A stretch of DNA of 12,552 nucleotides from Methanobrevibacter sp. (GTDB lineage: Archaea > Methanobacteriota > Methanobacteria > Methanobacteriales > Methanobacteriaceae): NCBI GenBank assembly GCA_009777005.1, contig WRMT01000062.1:1-12552 (forward strand), in the 5' to 3' direction. A model generated the notes under the pieces. That model saw only the letters and a program-made list of their open reading frames with translations. It searched no databases and was not told the DNA's origin. Shown here one piece after another: positions 7,002 to 12,552 of this stretch; positions within the stretch are counted from its first letter, which is position 1; each line of letters begins with the position of its first letter. Made by a program: the position numbers and the translations under genes.

Positions 7002-7054
7002 ATAACAATCATTATATAAAGAATAACCTCCATTATATATAAATGTTACTATAA
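7002..7054 (-). promoter_or_regulatory. Leftward promoter with operator copy 5, no clear gene
   Basis: Leftward: TTATAGTAAC (7054-7045), TATA box ATTTATATATAA (7044-7033), and operator ATAATGATTGTTAT (7015-7002), which has one mismatch to the palindrome. The 39-nt layout equals the HDK and 5389 promoters, and the first ten bases are identical to the latter. The next feature downstream is tRNA-Cys, 420 nt away, which has its own TATA candidates. The likely product is a non-coding RNA. Confidence 0.6.
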
Positions 7055-7379
7055 TTCTGCTTTGCAATCCAGTGAAACCAGTTAAATTATATTTGCTTAA
7101 CTTAATTACTGTGGTACTATCAAAAAAAAATTGTTGAAGTCTTTAAAACTTTGATCAATTTTGATAAGATAATATTTAAGGGTTTTCACCGAAATATGTC
7201 TATGAAAAGTATTGAAAAGAAATATCACTCTTATTATTCACTTATAAAATCTTAGAAATTATTCAGTAGCATATCTTTTCTTCAAACTTTTTTTTAAGAA
7301 GTTTATAAACTATTTATTTAACCTCTTGGAATATAGAAAAATTTAAATACTATAGTACAAAATAATTTCATAGAAGATT
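7055..7379. other. Intergenic region upstream of thiI
   Basis: No gene supported. Its right end holds an archaeal promoter-like sequence on the plus strand, AAAAATTTAAATACTATAG (7338-7356), which places a start near 7370 and operator copy 6 just behind it. The rest shows no clear motif; an ATG frame of 19 codons near 7198 lacks a ribosome binding site. Confidence 0.4.
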
Positions 7380-7393
7380 ATAACAATCGTTAT
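7380..7393. promoter_or_regulatory. Operator-like palindrome ATAAC-N4-GTTAT, copy 6
   Basis: ATAACAATCGTTAT, perfect arms. It lies just downstream of a plus-strand BRE/TATA candidate at 7338-7349 and 140 nt before the thiI start, so it could repress a long-leader thiI transcript. A second TATA-like sequence (TAATATAAAC, 7489-7498) closer to thiI could bypass it. Between operator and gene there is a perfect 10-bp palindrome AATAGCTATT (7417-7426). Confidence 0.5.
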
Positions 7394-7533
7394 TTTAATA
7401 TATCAATTATAAGGGGAATAGCTATTAGCTGAAAAAAGATGTTTTAATAAATAAACTATTGATTTATCTTCTAAATTAGATAATAATCTAATATAAACTT
7501 GATAATATTTAATATATTAAAATTGGAGGAAAT

Positions 7534-8679
7534 ATGAATTATACCCTAATAATTGCAAGATATGGAGAGATAGGTTTAAAAAGTCACCGTGTCAGACGTC
7601 AATTTGAGAGAAAACTATCCTCAAATATAAAAGCAGCTTTTGACTGTGAAATTAAAATAAACCAAGCCAGAGTTTTCATTTTTCCTAAAGACTTTGATGA
7701 AGCATATGATAAATTAAAAAGAATATTTGGCATTGTTTCTTTTTCACCCACTATAGCTATAACTAGTAATTTTGAGGATATTAAAAAGGCATTATCTAAA
7801 TATGTTGATAAATTAGTTGATGAAGGTTTAATTGATTCAAACACTCCTTTTGCAATAAGGTGTAGGCGTGTTGGAACTCATGATTTCTCTTCTCAAGAAG
7901 CAGCTGCCTTTGCTGGTGGAGTTGTCCATGAAAAACTTGGTTGTCCTGTTGATTTAAGCAATTCACAATGTGAAATATTCCTTGAAATTCGTGATAATAA
8001 AACCTATATATTCCATGAAAAAATTAAAGGACCTGGAGGATTACCTCTCGGAACGCAGGGAAGACTAGTTTGTCTTATTTCAAGTGGAATAGACTCTCCA
8101 GTAGCTGCATACTTAATGATGAAAAGAGGATGTTCAATAACTGCAATTCATTTTGACAATGATCCTTTTACAAGTTTTAAAGTAACAGAAAATTTCAAAA
8201 AATTAGTGGATAAGCTAAATGAATTTTCATATGGATCTCCTATAAAAACTAAAATTATTAAGTATGGAAGTTATCTAAAAAAATCTAAAGAAAATGCACC
8301 TGAAAAATTAACATGTGTTTTATGTAAATCAGGAATGTATCAAGTAGCTAGTAAAATAGCTAAAAATGAAAATGCATTAGGTATTGTTGATGGTAGTAGT
8401 GTAGGACAAGTTGCTTCACAAACTCTCCATAACATATTAGCTACACGTGATGGAGCAGAACTTCCAATTTTAAGTCCACTAATAGGATTAGATAAAGTTG
8501 AAATAGAAAAAATATCTAAAAAAATAGGAACATTTCCTATATCTGAAATTAACGATGGAGGTTGTTCTGCTGTTCCCCGTTATCCTGAAACTAAAACTGA
8601 TCTTAGGAAAGTTCATGAAGCTATAAAATCAATAGAACAGGAAAAAATAATCGAGGAAATTATTAATGAAACTTATTAA
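7534..8679 (+). CDS. thiI: ThiI, tRNA 4-thiouridine synthetase (sulfurtransferase)
   Basis: A cytoplasmic 381-residue enzyme that adenylates U8 of tRNA and replaces its oxygen with sulfur. The N-terminal ferredoxin-like and THUMP domains (about 1-165) bind tRNA; the PP-loop SSGIDSP (183-189) in the C-terminal domain binds ATP. The bacterial C-terminal rhodanese domain is missing, as in archaea. C261 and C264 (CVLC) with C344 (GGCSAV) match the three cysteines that hold an Fe-S cluster in methanogen ThiI. The ATG start has GGAGG 4 nt upstream; length is as expected for archaea. It stands alone, reading right, with the palindromic motif copy 6 about 140 nt upstream. In some organisms ThiI also feeds thiamine synthesis, but without rhodanese and without thiamine genes nearby the tRNA role is preferred. 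Confidence 0.95.
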   Translation: MNYTLIIARYGEIGLKSHRVRRQFERKLSSNIKAAFDCEIKINQARVFIFPKDFDEAYDKLKRIFGIVSFSPTIAITSNFEDIKKALSKYVDKLVDEGLIDSNTPFAIRCRRVGTHDFSSQEAAAFAGGVVHEKLGCPVDLSNSQCEIFLEIRDNKTYIFHEKIKGPGGLPLGTQGRLVCLISSGIDSPVAAYLMMKRGCSITAIHFDNDPFTSFKVTENFKKLVDKLNEFSYGSPIKTKIIKYGSYLKKSKENAPEKLTCVLCKSGMYQVASKIAKNENALGIVDGSSVGQVASQTLHNILATRDGAELPILSPLIGLDKVEIEKISKKIGTFPISEINDGGCSAVPRYPETKTDLRKVHEAIKSIEQEKIIEEIINETY

Positions 8680-9280
8680 AAAAAATCAGTTAATAATAAT
8701 TTTAGGGTGCTAGATTTTCCTGAAAAAACGAAGAGGTAAAATGCCCATTTTATATGTTCCAAGATATGTTTATATTGGGTTTTTAAAAGTACAAATGAAT
8801 TTCACTTAAAAGTTTGTTAAGCTATAGTAAAACCAGAGGATTGTGATTTAAAACAGTTCCAAAAAGTTAGTTTTTACCCATTTTTGAGTATGTGAATTTT
8901 ATTTATTATTGAAATTTACCATATATTTTTAGAATTCTCTCAAAAAGGTTGTACAATTTGTACTTTTACAAAACAAATATATTTTGATCCTAGAACATAT
9001 GAAATAAGCTGCCAAAAACTGTCAATTTTTCTCAAAAATCTAGGACCATGATAATATTCATGATTATTAAAATTTTTAATTAAATGAGTATAAAAAATTT
9101 GAGAATAACTATAAAAATTTACAAAAAAATCCAATCACTGAAAAAAAAGTATAAAAAATTGCTAAAAGAAAATTACTAAAAAATCAATTAAAATAAAAGA
9201 AAAAAAAAAAAAAAATTTGAAAAATTACAAAAAAATAATTAAAAAATAGTGAAACAATTAAAAAAAAAAGAGGTTAAATT
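8680..9280. other. 601-nt intergenic region between thiI and the flavoprotein gene
   Basis: The first two thirds have higher G+C than other gaps here and contain scraps that look like decayed coding sequence (listed separately). The last 150 nt are almost entirely A with a few T and an A16 run (9200-9215). The flavoprotein RBS GAGGT (9270-9274) ends the region. A TATA box for the flavoprotein gene is not clear to me in this A-rich stretch. Confidence 0.5.
8741..9051 (+). pseudogene. Possible decayed gene remnant, unknown family
   Basis: An ATG at 8741 with a good GAGGT site three bases before opens a 22-codon frame (MPILYVPRYVYIGFLKVQ...). In another frame, a reading from about 8770 to 9051 is broken only by TAA (8818) and TGA (8893); its last part includes KGCTICTFTKQIYFDP and TYEISCQKLSIFLKNLG, a more protein-like composition than the surrounding sequence. 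No family is recognised; it might be a transposase or small metal-binding protein remnant. Chance open frames cannot be excluded. Confidence 0.25.
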
Positions 9281-10531
9281 ATGGTTTTAATTATCGGATC
9301 TGGAGTTGGTGGAGCCATTATTGGAATGGAACTAGCTAAATCCAATATTTCAGTGACTATCATTGAAAAAGGACCATTTTGTGATGTGAATGATTCCTAT
9401 AAATATTACGATGAAGTTGATGATTATTTAGATCTTTCTAAAACAACTTGTGTAGGTGGATCAAGTGTTGTAGCTGCAGGTAATGGAGTTAGAATTCTTG
9501 AAGAAGAATTAGCTAAATATAATGTAAATATATCTAAAGAATTAGATGAAGTTGAAGAATTAATTGGTGTTCATCAAATGGATGATTCTCATTTTGGAGA
9601 AGGTACAAAAAAATTCATTGAAGCAGCTAAATCAATTGGACTTTCACCAATAAAAATGCCTAAATTCATTAGAGAAGAAGATTGCAAACCATGTGGAAAA
9701 TGTGCATGGGGCTGCCCAAATGATGCAAAATGGTCATCCCAAGATTTTATTAAAATAGCTATTGAAAATGGAGCTAAGTTAATAGACAATACAGAAGTAA
9801 CTGAAATCATCACTGAAAAAGATTCTGTTAAAGGAGTTAAAGTAAAAAATTCCAAAGGTTCGAAGATTATTGAATCAGATACTGTTATATTAGCTGCTGG
9901 AGCTATTGATTCAGCTATCATCCTTCAAAATTCAGGTATAAAAGCGGGTGAAAAATTATTTATAGATCCATTTGTTACAGTTGGTGGAGTTATAAAAGAT
10001 ATTAATTATAATAGTGAAGTTACAATGAATGCATTAATCGTTGGCGGAAACTTTGTACTTGCTCCTCACTACTCAGTAATATTAAACAATAATGTCAATG
10101 ATGACAATATTAAAAAAAGTGATATTTTAAGCATCATGGTTAAAATTCCTGATGATAATCATGGGAAAATTGTTAATGGAAAAGTGATAAAAGAAAATAC
10201 CCCAAAAGATGTTAGATTCCTAGCTGAAGGTGCAGCTACTGCTGGAGCTATACTTGTTGAAGCAGGAGTTGATCCAAAAACAATAGTTTCTACTCATTTA
10301 AGAGGTGCTCATCCAGGAGGAACAGCAGCAATTGGTGATGTTGTTGATACAAATCTTGAAACGGAATTCAAAGGACTTTTTGTCTCTGATGCAAGTGTGA
10401 TTCCAGAAGCTCCAGGAGCTCCTCCAATAGTAGCTATTTTAGCTTTATCAAAAAGACTTTCCAAATATTTAATTAAAAATGGAGTGTCAAATTTTGGTGA
10501 TACAAATAAAAAAAATTCAGAAAATCTTTGA
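9281..10531 (+). CDS. GMC-type FAD oxidoreductase with four-cysteine Fe-S motif
   Basis: A 416-residue flavoprotein that should oxidise an alcohol, sugar or similar CH-OH substrate. FAD-binding GSGVGG (6-11) with a following acidic strand end (IIEKG, 27-31), the GMC second motif LAAGAIDSAIILQNSGI (204-220), and the GMC C-terminal region with H339, H344 (HLRGAHPGGTAAIGD) and FVSDASVIPEAPGAPP. At 135-145 lies CKPCGKCAWGCP, four cysteines spaced as a [4Fe-4S] site, which suggests electrons go to ferredoxin or another carrier instead of oxygen. It is short for GMC enzymes (often over 500). There is no signal peptide. The ATG has GAGGT 6 nt upstream. It is a single gene; the substrate and partner are unknown. 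Its 3' end overlaps a long hairpin. Confidence 0.85.
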   Translation: MVLIIGSGVGGAIIGMELAKSNISVTIIEKGPFCDVNDSYKYYDEVDDYLDLSKTTCVGGSSVVAAGNGVRILEEELAKYNVNISKELDEVEELIGVHQMDDSHFGEGTKKFIEAAKSIGLSPIKMPKFIREEDCKPCGKCAWGCPNDAKWSSQDFIKIAIENGAKLIDNTEVTEIITEKDSVKGVKVKNSKGSKIIESDTVILAAGAIDSAIILQNSGIKAGEKLFIDPFVTVGGVIKDINYNSEVTMNALIVGGNFVLAPHYSVILNNNVNDDNIKKSDILSIMVKIPDDNHGKIVNGKVIKENTPKDVRFLAEGAATAGAILVEAGVDPKTIVSTHLRGAHPGGTAAIGDVVDTNLETEFKGLFVSDASVIPEAPGAPPIVAILALSKRLSKYLIKNGVSNFGDTNKKNSENL

Positions 10532-10572
10532 ATTCACTTAATTAACAATTATTTATAGAATTTCAAAGATTT
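10522..10572 (+). terminator. Long hairpin over the flavoprotein stop codon
   Basis: AAATCTTTGAATTC (10522-10535) pairs with GAATTTCAAAGATTT (10558-10572), 14 bp with one bulged base and a 22-nt loop. The TGA stop (10529-10531) lies inside the left arm. No T-run follows, so it is more likely an mRNA 3'-end stabiliser or a processing site than a simple terminator. Confidence 0.5.
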
Positions 10573-10812
10573 CCAACTGATTTCGACAGTTTCATGAAAA
10601 AAATTTGATAACAAAAAAGGACTGAAAAAAAACTTTACAGATAAATAAATTATTGTTATTACATTTCTTGAAAAATTCTTTTAATTAATGATTTATAAAT
10701 AATCTTTAATTTTAAATAAAAAATCTTTAATTTTATTTAATTTAGAAAATTCAAGTTAAATATTATTAATATTTATAAAATATTTTTATAAAAAAGTTAT
10801 TTTAGAAAATCA

Positions 10813-10878
10813 AAGCTTTTTCAACTTAAAAAAGCTTCACTTTAAAACATTATAAAATCGAAGCTAAAGTAATGTTTT
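10813..10878 (+). repeat. Two adjacent stem-loops with a competing pairing
   Basis: Stem 1: AAGCTTTTT (10813-10821) with AAAAAGCTT (10829-10837). Stem 2: AAAACATTA (10844-10852) with TAATGTTTT (10870-10878), followed by more T, which looks like a terminator on the plus strand. A third pairing, AGCTTC (10833-10838) with GAAGCT (10860-10865), would break both. The flavoprotein gene ends 280 nt before and pdxS starts 285 nt after. Confidence 0.45.
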
Positions 10879-11106
10879 TTTAAAAAAAAATAGTGAATTA
10901 TTATACAATTTTATAATAATTATTTGTTAAAAAACCATGATAACACAATAATATAAAAACTAAATCACAATATCATTTTATTTTATATTCATAAGAAATT
11001 AAATGATTATCAATAACAATAGTGTCAAAATTTTGCTCTTAAAAAAAATAGGAGATATAATATAATTTATCAAAAAAATTTTAAATGTCTTAAAAGATTA
11101 AATAAA

Positions 11107-11139
11107 CCAATATAATTGATTTTTAATTAAATTGCAATT
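11107..11139 (+). promoter_or_regulatory. Probable pdxS promoter with palindrome
   Basis: A TATA-like CCAATATAATTG (11107-11118) lies 45-56 nt before the pdxS ATG. About 20 nt on is a perfect 10-bp palindrome AATTGCAATT (11130-11139), where transcription should start, a place suited for a repressor. The palindrome differs from the ATAAC-N4-GTTAT motif. At this A+T content the match could be fortuitous. Confidence 0.4.
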
Positions 11140-11162
11140 AATAATACCTCGGAGATAAATAT

Positions 11163-12044
11163 ATGAAAAAAAGAACCGATATTTTAAAAGAAGGATTTGG
11201 TAAAATGGCTAAAGGTAGAGTCATCATGGATGTTATTAATGCTAATGAAGCTGCAGTAGCTGAAGATGCAGGAGCTATAGCTGTAATGGCTCTTGAAATG
11301 GTACCTGCAGACATTAGAGCTACTAGTGGAGTAGCTAGAATGGCAGATCCTAATAAAGTTCAAGAAATTCTTGATGCAGTTTCAATACCTGTTATGGCTA
11401 AAGCAAGAATAGGTCACATAGCTGAAGCTCAGATTTTAGAAACACTTGGTGTAGATATGGTAGATGAAAGTGAAGTTCTCACACCAGCTGATGAAGAATA
11501 TCATATTAATAAGAAAGAATTCAATGTTCCTTTTGTATGCGGTGCAAGAAATCTAGGGGAAGCTTTACGTAGGATTGATGAAGGTGCAGCTATGATACGT
11601 ACTAAAGGTGAAGCTGGAACAGGAAATATTGTAGAAGCAGTTCGCCATATGCGATTGGTCACATCTGAAATTCGAGAAATTCAAAGCAAAAATGAAGAAG
11701 AATTAAAAAATTTTGCAAGATCTATAGAAGCTCCTTTTTCCCTTGTTAAAGAAGTAGCTGAAATCGGAAAACTTCCTGTTGCAAATTTTGCAGCAGGTGG
11801 AGTAGCTACTCCTGCTGATGCATCTTTAATGATGCAACTTGGTTCTGATGGTGTATTTGTTGGTTCTGGAATATTTAAATCTGAAAACCCAGAAGAATTT
11901 GCAAAAGCTATTGTTGAAGCTACAGCTAATTATAACAATCCAGAAGTTTTAGCTAATGTTTCAAGAGGTCTTGGTGCAGCTATGAAAGGACTTGAAATTT
12001 CTCAAATAGGTGAAAACGAGCGTATGCAGGAAAGAGGAAGATAA
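11163..12044 (+). CDS. pdxS: Pyridoxal 5'-phosphate synthase, PdxS subunit
   Basis: A 293-residue (beta/alpha)8 enzyme that builds the vitamin B6 coenzyme PLP from ribose 5-phosphate (or ribulose 5-phosphate), glyceraldehyde 3-phosphate and ammonia, the latter supplied by the glutaminase PdxT. Visible: D23 (VIMDV), the Schiff-base lysine K80 (VMAKARIGH), the second lysine K148 (IRTKGEAGTG) with the phosphate loop GEAGTG (149-154), and the second phosphate site with FAAGG and GSGIFKS (234-240). Length is full for the family. The ATG has GGAG 8 nt upstream. No pdxT is next to it in the window, so the glutaminase would be elsewhere. It stands alone with its own promoter and a 3' hairpin. Confidence 0.97.
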   Translation: MKKRTDILKEGFGKMAKGRVIMDVINANEAAVAEDAGAIAVMALEMVPADIRATSGVARMADPNKVQEILDAVSIPVMAKARIGHIAEAQILETLGVDMVDESEVLTPADEEYHINKKEFNVPFVCGARNLGEALRRIDEGAAMIRTKGEAGTGNIVEAVRHMRLVTSEIREIQSKNEEELKNFARSIEAPFSLVKEVAEIGKLPVANFAAGGVATPADASLMMQLGSDGVFVGSGIFKSENPEEFAKAIVEATANYNNPEVLANVSRGLGAAMKGLEISQIGENERMQERGR

Positions 12045-12100
12045 TACTTTTATAACTATGAAGATTTAAGTCAATAATCTTATTATTCTCTATAAAAGTA
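12045..12100 (+). terminator. Two-part hairpin directly after pdxS
   Basis: TACTTTTATA (12045-12054) begins the base after the stop codon and pairs perfectly with TATAAAAGTA (12091-12100). Inside, AAGATT (12061-12066) pairs with AATCTT (12076-12081). It is a likely 3'-end structure of the pdxS mRNA; there is no clean T-tract behind it. Confidence 0.55.
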
Positions 12101-12350
12101 AATAAATCTTTTAAAATTAGAATAAAAAGAGAATTAACCTTTAATGATGAAATTATCAAATTTTAATAATTTAATAATGGTTACATAATATCTGATAATT
12201 TTTTTCTTAAAAATTCTGTTAATTGATATTATTAATAATCAAAAGAAAATTATCAGATTTTAAGATATATCACATCAAAAATCTTTAAAATTTTATTAAT
12301 ACCATTTTTCTTAAAATATAAGAACCTTAGATATGATTATAATAATGTAT
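12101..12350. other. Intergenic region after pdxS
   Basis: No gene. It is dominated by the long inverted repeat at 12190-12258 and a second, shorter one (TTTTAAGAT near 12258 with ATCTTTAAAA near 12283, one base bulged). Confidence 0.45.
12190..12258. repeat. 13-bp perfect inverted repeat
   Basis: ATCTGATAATTTT (12190-12202) and AAAATTATCAGAT (12246-12258) are perfect inverted copies. After a three-base bulge CTT/AAG and then TTGAT/ATCAA extend the pairing inward. It could be a bidirectional terminator or a MITE-like palindrome. Confidence 0.55.
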
Positions 12351-12364
12351 ATAACAATAGTTAA
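12351..12364 (+). promoter_or_regulatory. Operator-like palindrome, copy 7 (one mismatch)
   Basis: ATAACAATAGTTAA differs from the consensus in the last base. It lies 94 nt before the ATG at 12459. A TATA-like AAAATATAAG is 30-40 nt to its left. It is probably part of the control region of the gene that runs off the window. Confidence 0.4.
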
Positions 12365-12458
12365 TAATTTAAACTTAAAAAAAGTAATTATACTATGTTC
12401 CACCTATGGAGATTCTTATAAATATTAATAATTTATAATTTTAAAAAAGGTGAATTAA

Positions 12459-12552
12459 ATGACAGATAATATGAAAAGTTTAAAATAAATTGATTTATCA
12501 TCAATTACACTAATTGGTGCTTCTATAAATCTTATTTTGAGTATAATATTAG
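12459..12552 (+). pseudogene. Start of a small membrane protein gene with in-frame TAA, cut by window edge
   Basis: The ATG at 12459 has a good GGTGA site 5 nt upstream. It reads MTDNMKSLK, then TAA (12486-12488), then continues in the same frame IDLSSITLIGASINLILSIIL to the edge, a hydrophobic stretch like the first membrane helix of a small methanogen membrane protein. The simplest view is a GAA or similar codon changed to TAA. A true 9-codon leader ORF is the alternative. The family cannot be named from this piece. Confidence 0.45.

Larger units (their letters stand above)
10573..11162. other. Intergenic region upstream of pdxS
   Basis: No gene found. It contains two adjacent stem-loops (10813-10878), a degenerate copy of the operator motif at 11013-11026 (three mismatches), and the probable pdxS promoter near 11107-11139. 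The remainder is A+T-rich without recognisable elements. Confidence 0.5.

Noticed and set aside
8940..9134. 64-codon minus-strand open frame
   Set aside because: No RBS, low-complexity N-terminus from an A-rich plus strand; the opposite strand looks more coding-like, and neither matches a family I know.
32..9215. A16 runs at 32-47 and 9200-9215
   Set aside because: Homopolymers are common in this A+T-rich DNA; apart from a possible T-tract terminator role for the first one I see no function.
9589..9921. 110-codon minus-strand frame
   Set aside because: Lies wholly inside the well-supported flavoprotein gene in antisense; a shadow frame. The same holds for the frame opposite thiI at 7599-7844.
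1764..10600. Recurrent TTTCATGAAA-like sequences (near 1762, 5319, 6334, 6951, 10591)
   Set aside because: The copies are variable, lack fixed spacing to promoters, and such a sequence is readily produced by chance at this base composition.
59..12364. The repeated palindromes as a CRISPR array
   Set aside because: Copies are 14 nt, irregularly spaced by hundreds to thousands of bases, and sit in promoters; there is no repeat-spacer pattern.

Overview
The window looks like a piece of a methanogenic archaeal chromosome, most likely Methanobacteriales and probably Methanobrevibacter-like. The reasons are extreme A+T richness (about three quarters by eye), long A+T-only intergenic stretches, archaeal BRE/TATA-type promoters, GGAGG/GGTGA ribosome binding sites, a ThiI without rhodanese domain but with the three cysteines known from methanogen ThiI, and archaeal-type PdxS. 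The genus assignment is an inference.

Left part (1-4800, minus strand): a three-gene nitrogenase-like operon transcribed leftward in the order H-D-K. It encodes an iron protein (3841-4710), a NifD-like subunit (2190-3731) and a NifK-like subunit (276-1634). All six P-cluster-type cysteines and the cofactor-type cysteine are present. The catalytic Gln191/His195 pair of true NifD is replaced, and the nifI, nifE, nifN and nifB genes usual near methanogen nif operons are absent here. I read it as a group IV nitrogenase-like reductase, possibly of the methylthio-alkane reductase (Mar) type, and not as a nitrogen-fixing enzyme. A 108-nt nested inverted repeat lies between D and K.

Middle part (4800-7530): largely non-coding. 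It holds a methyltransferase pseudogene broken by about three frameshifts and two stops (5524-6102, minus), a tRNA-Cys(GCA) gene (6509-6580, minus), and several copies of a palindromic operator-like motif, ATAAC-N4-GTTAT. Three copies (4745, 5389, 7002) are embedded in the same promoter layout, facing left: TTATAGT element, TATA box, then operator, with exactly 39 nt from the start of the element to the operator. One of these drives the HDK operon. The other two drive transcripts with no convincing protein gene, so they may make regulated small RNAs.

Right part (7530-12552, plus strand): thiI (tRNA 4-thiouridine synthetase), a GMC-type flavoprotein with a four-cysteine iron-sulfur motif, pdxS (PLP synthase), and at the edge the start of a small membrane protein gene interrupted by an in-frame stop. 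Long hairpins sit on or directly after the stop codons of the flavoprotein gene and pdxS.

The genes do not form one obvious pathway. A loose sulfur/iron-sulfur theme (possible thioether reductase, ThiI, tRNA-Cys, Fe-S flavoprotein) and the repeated operator motif are what connect them. That connection is a hypothesis.
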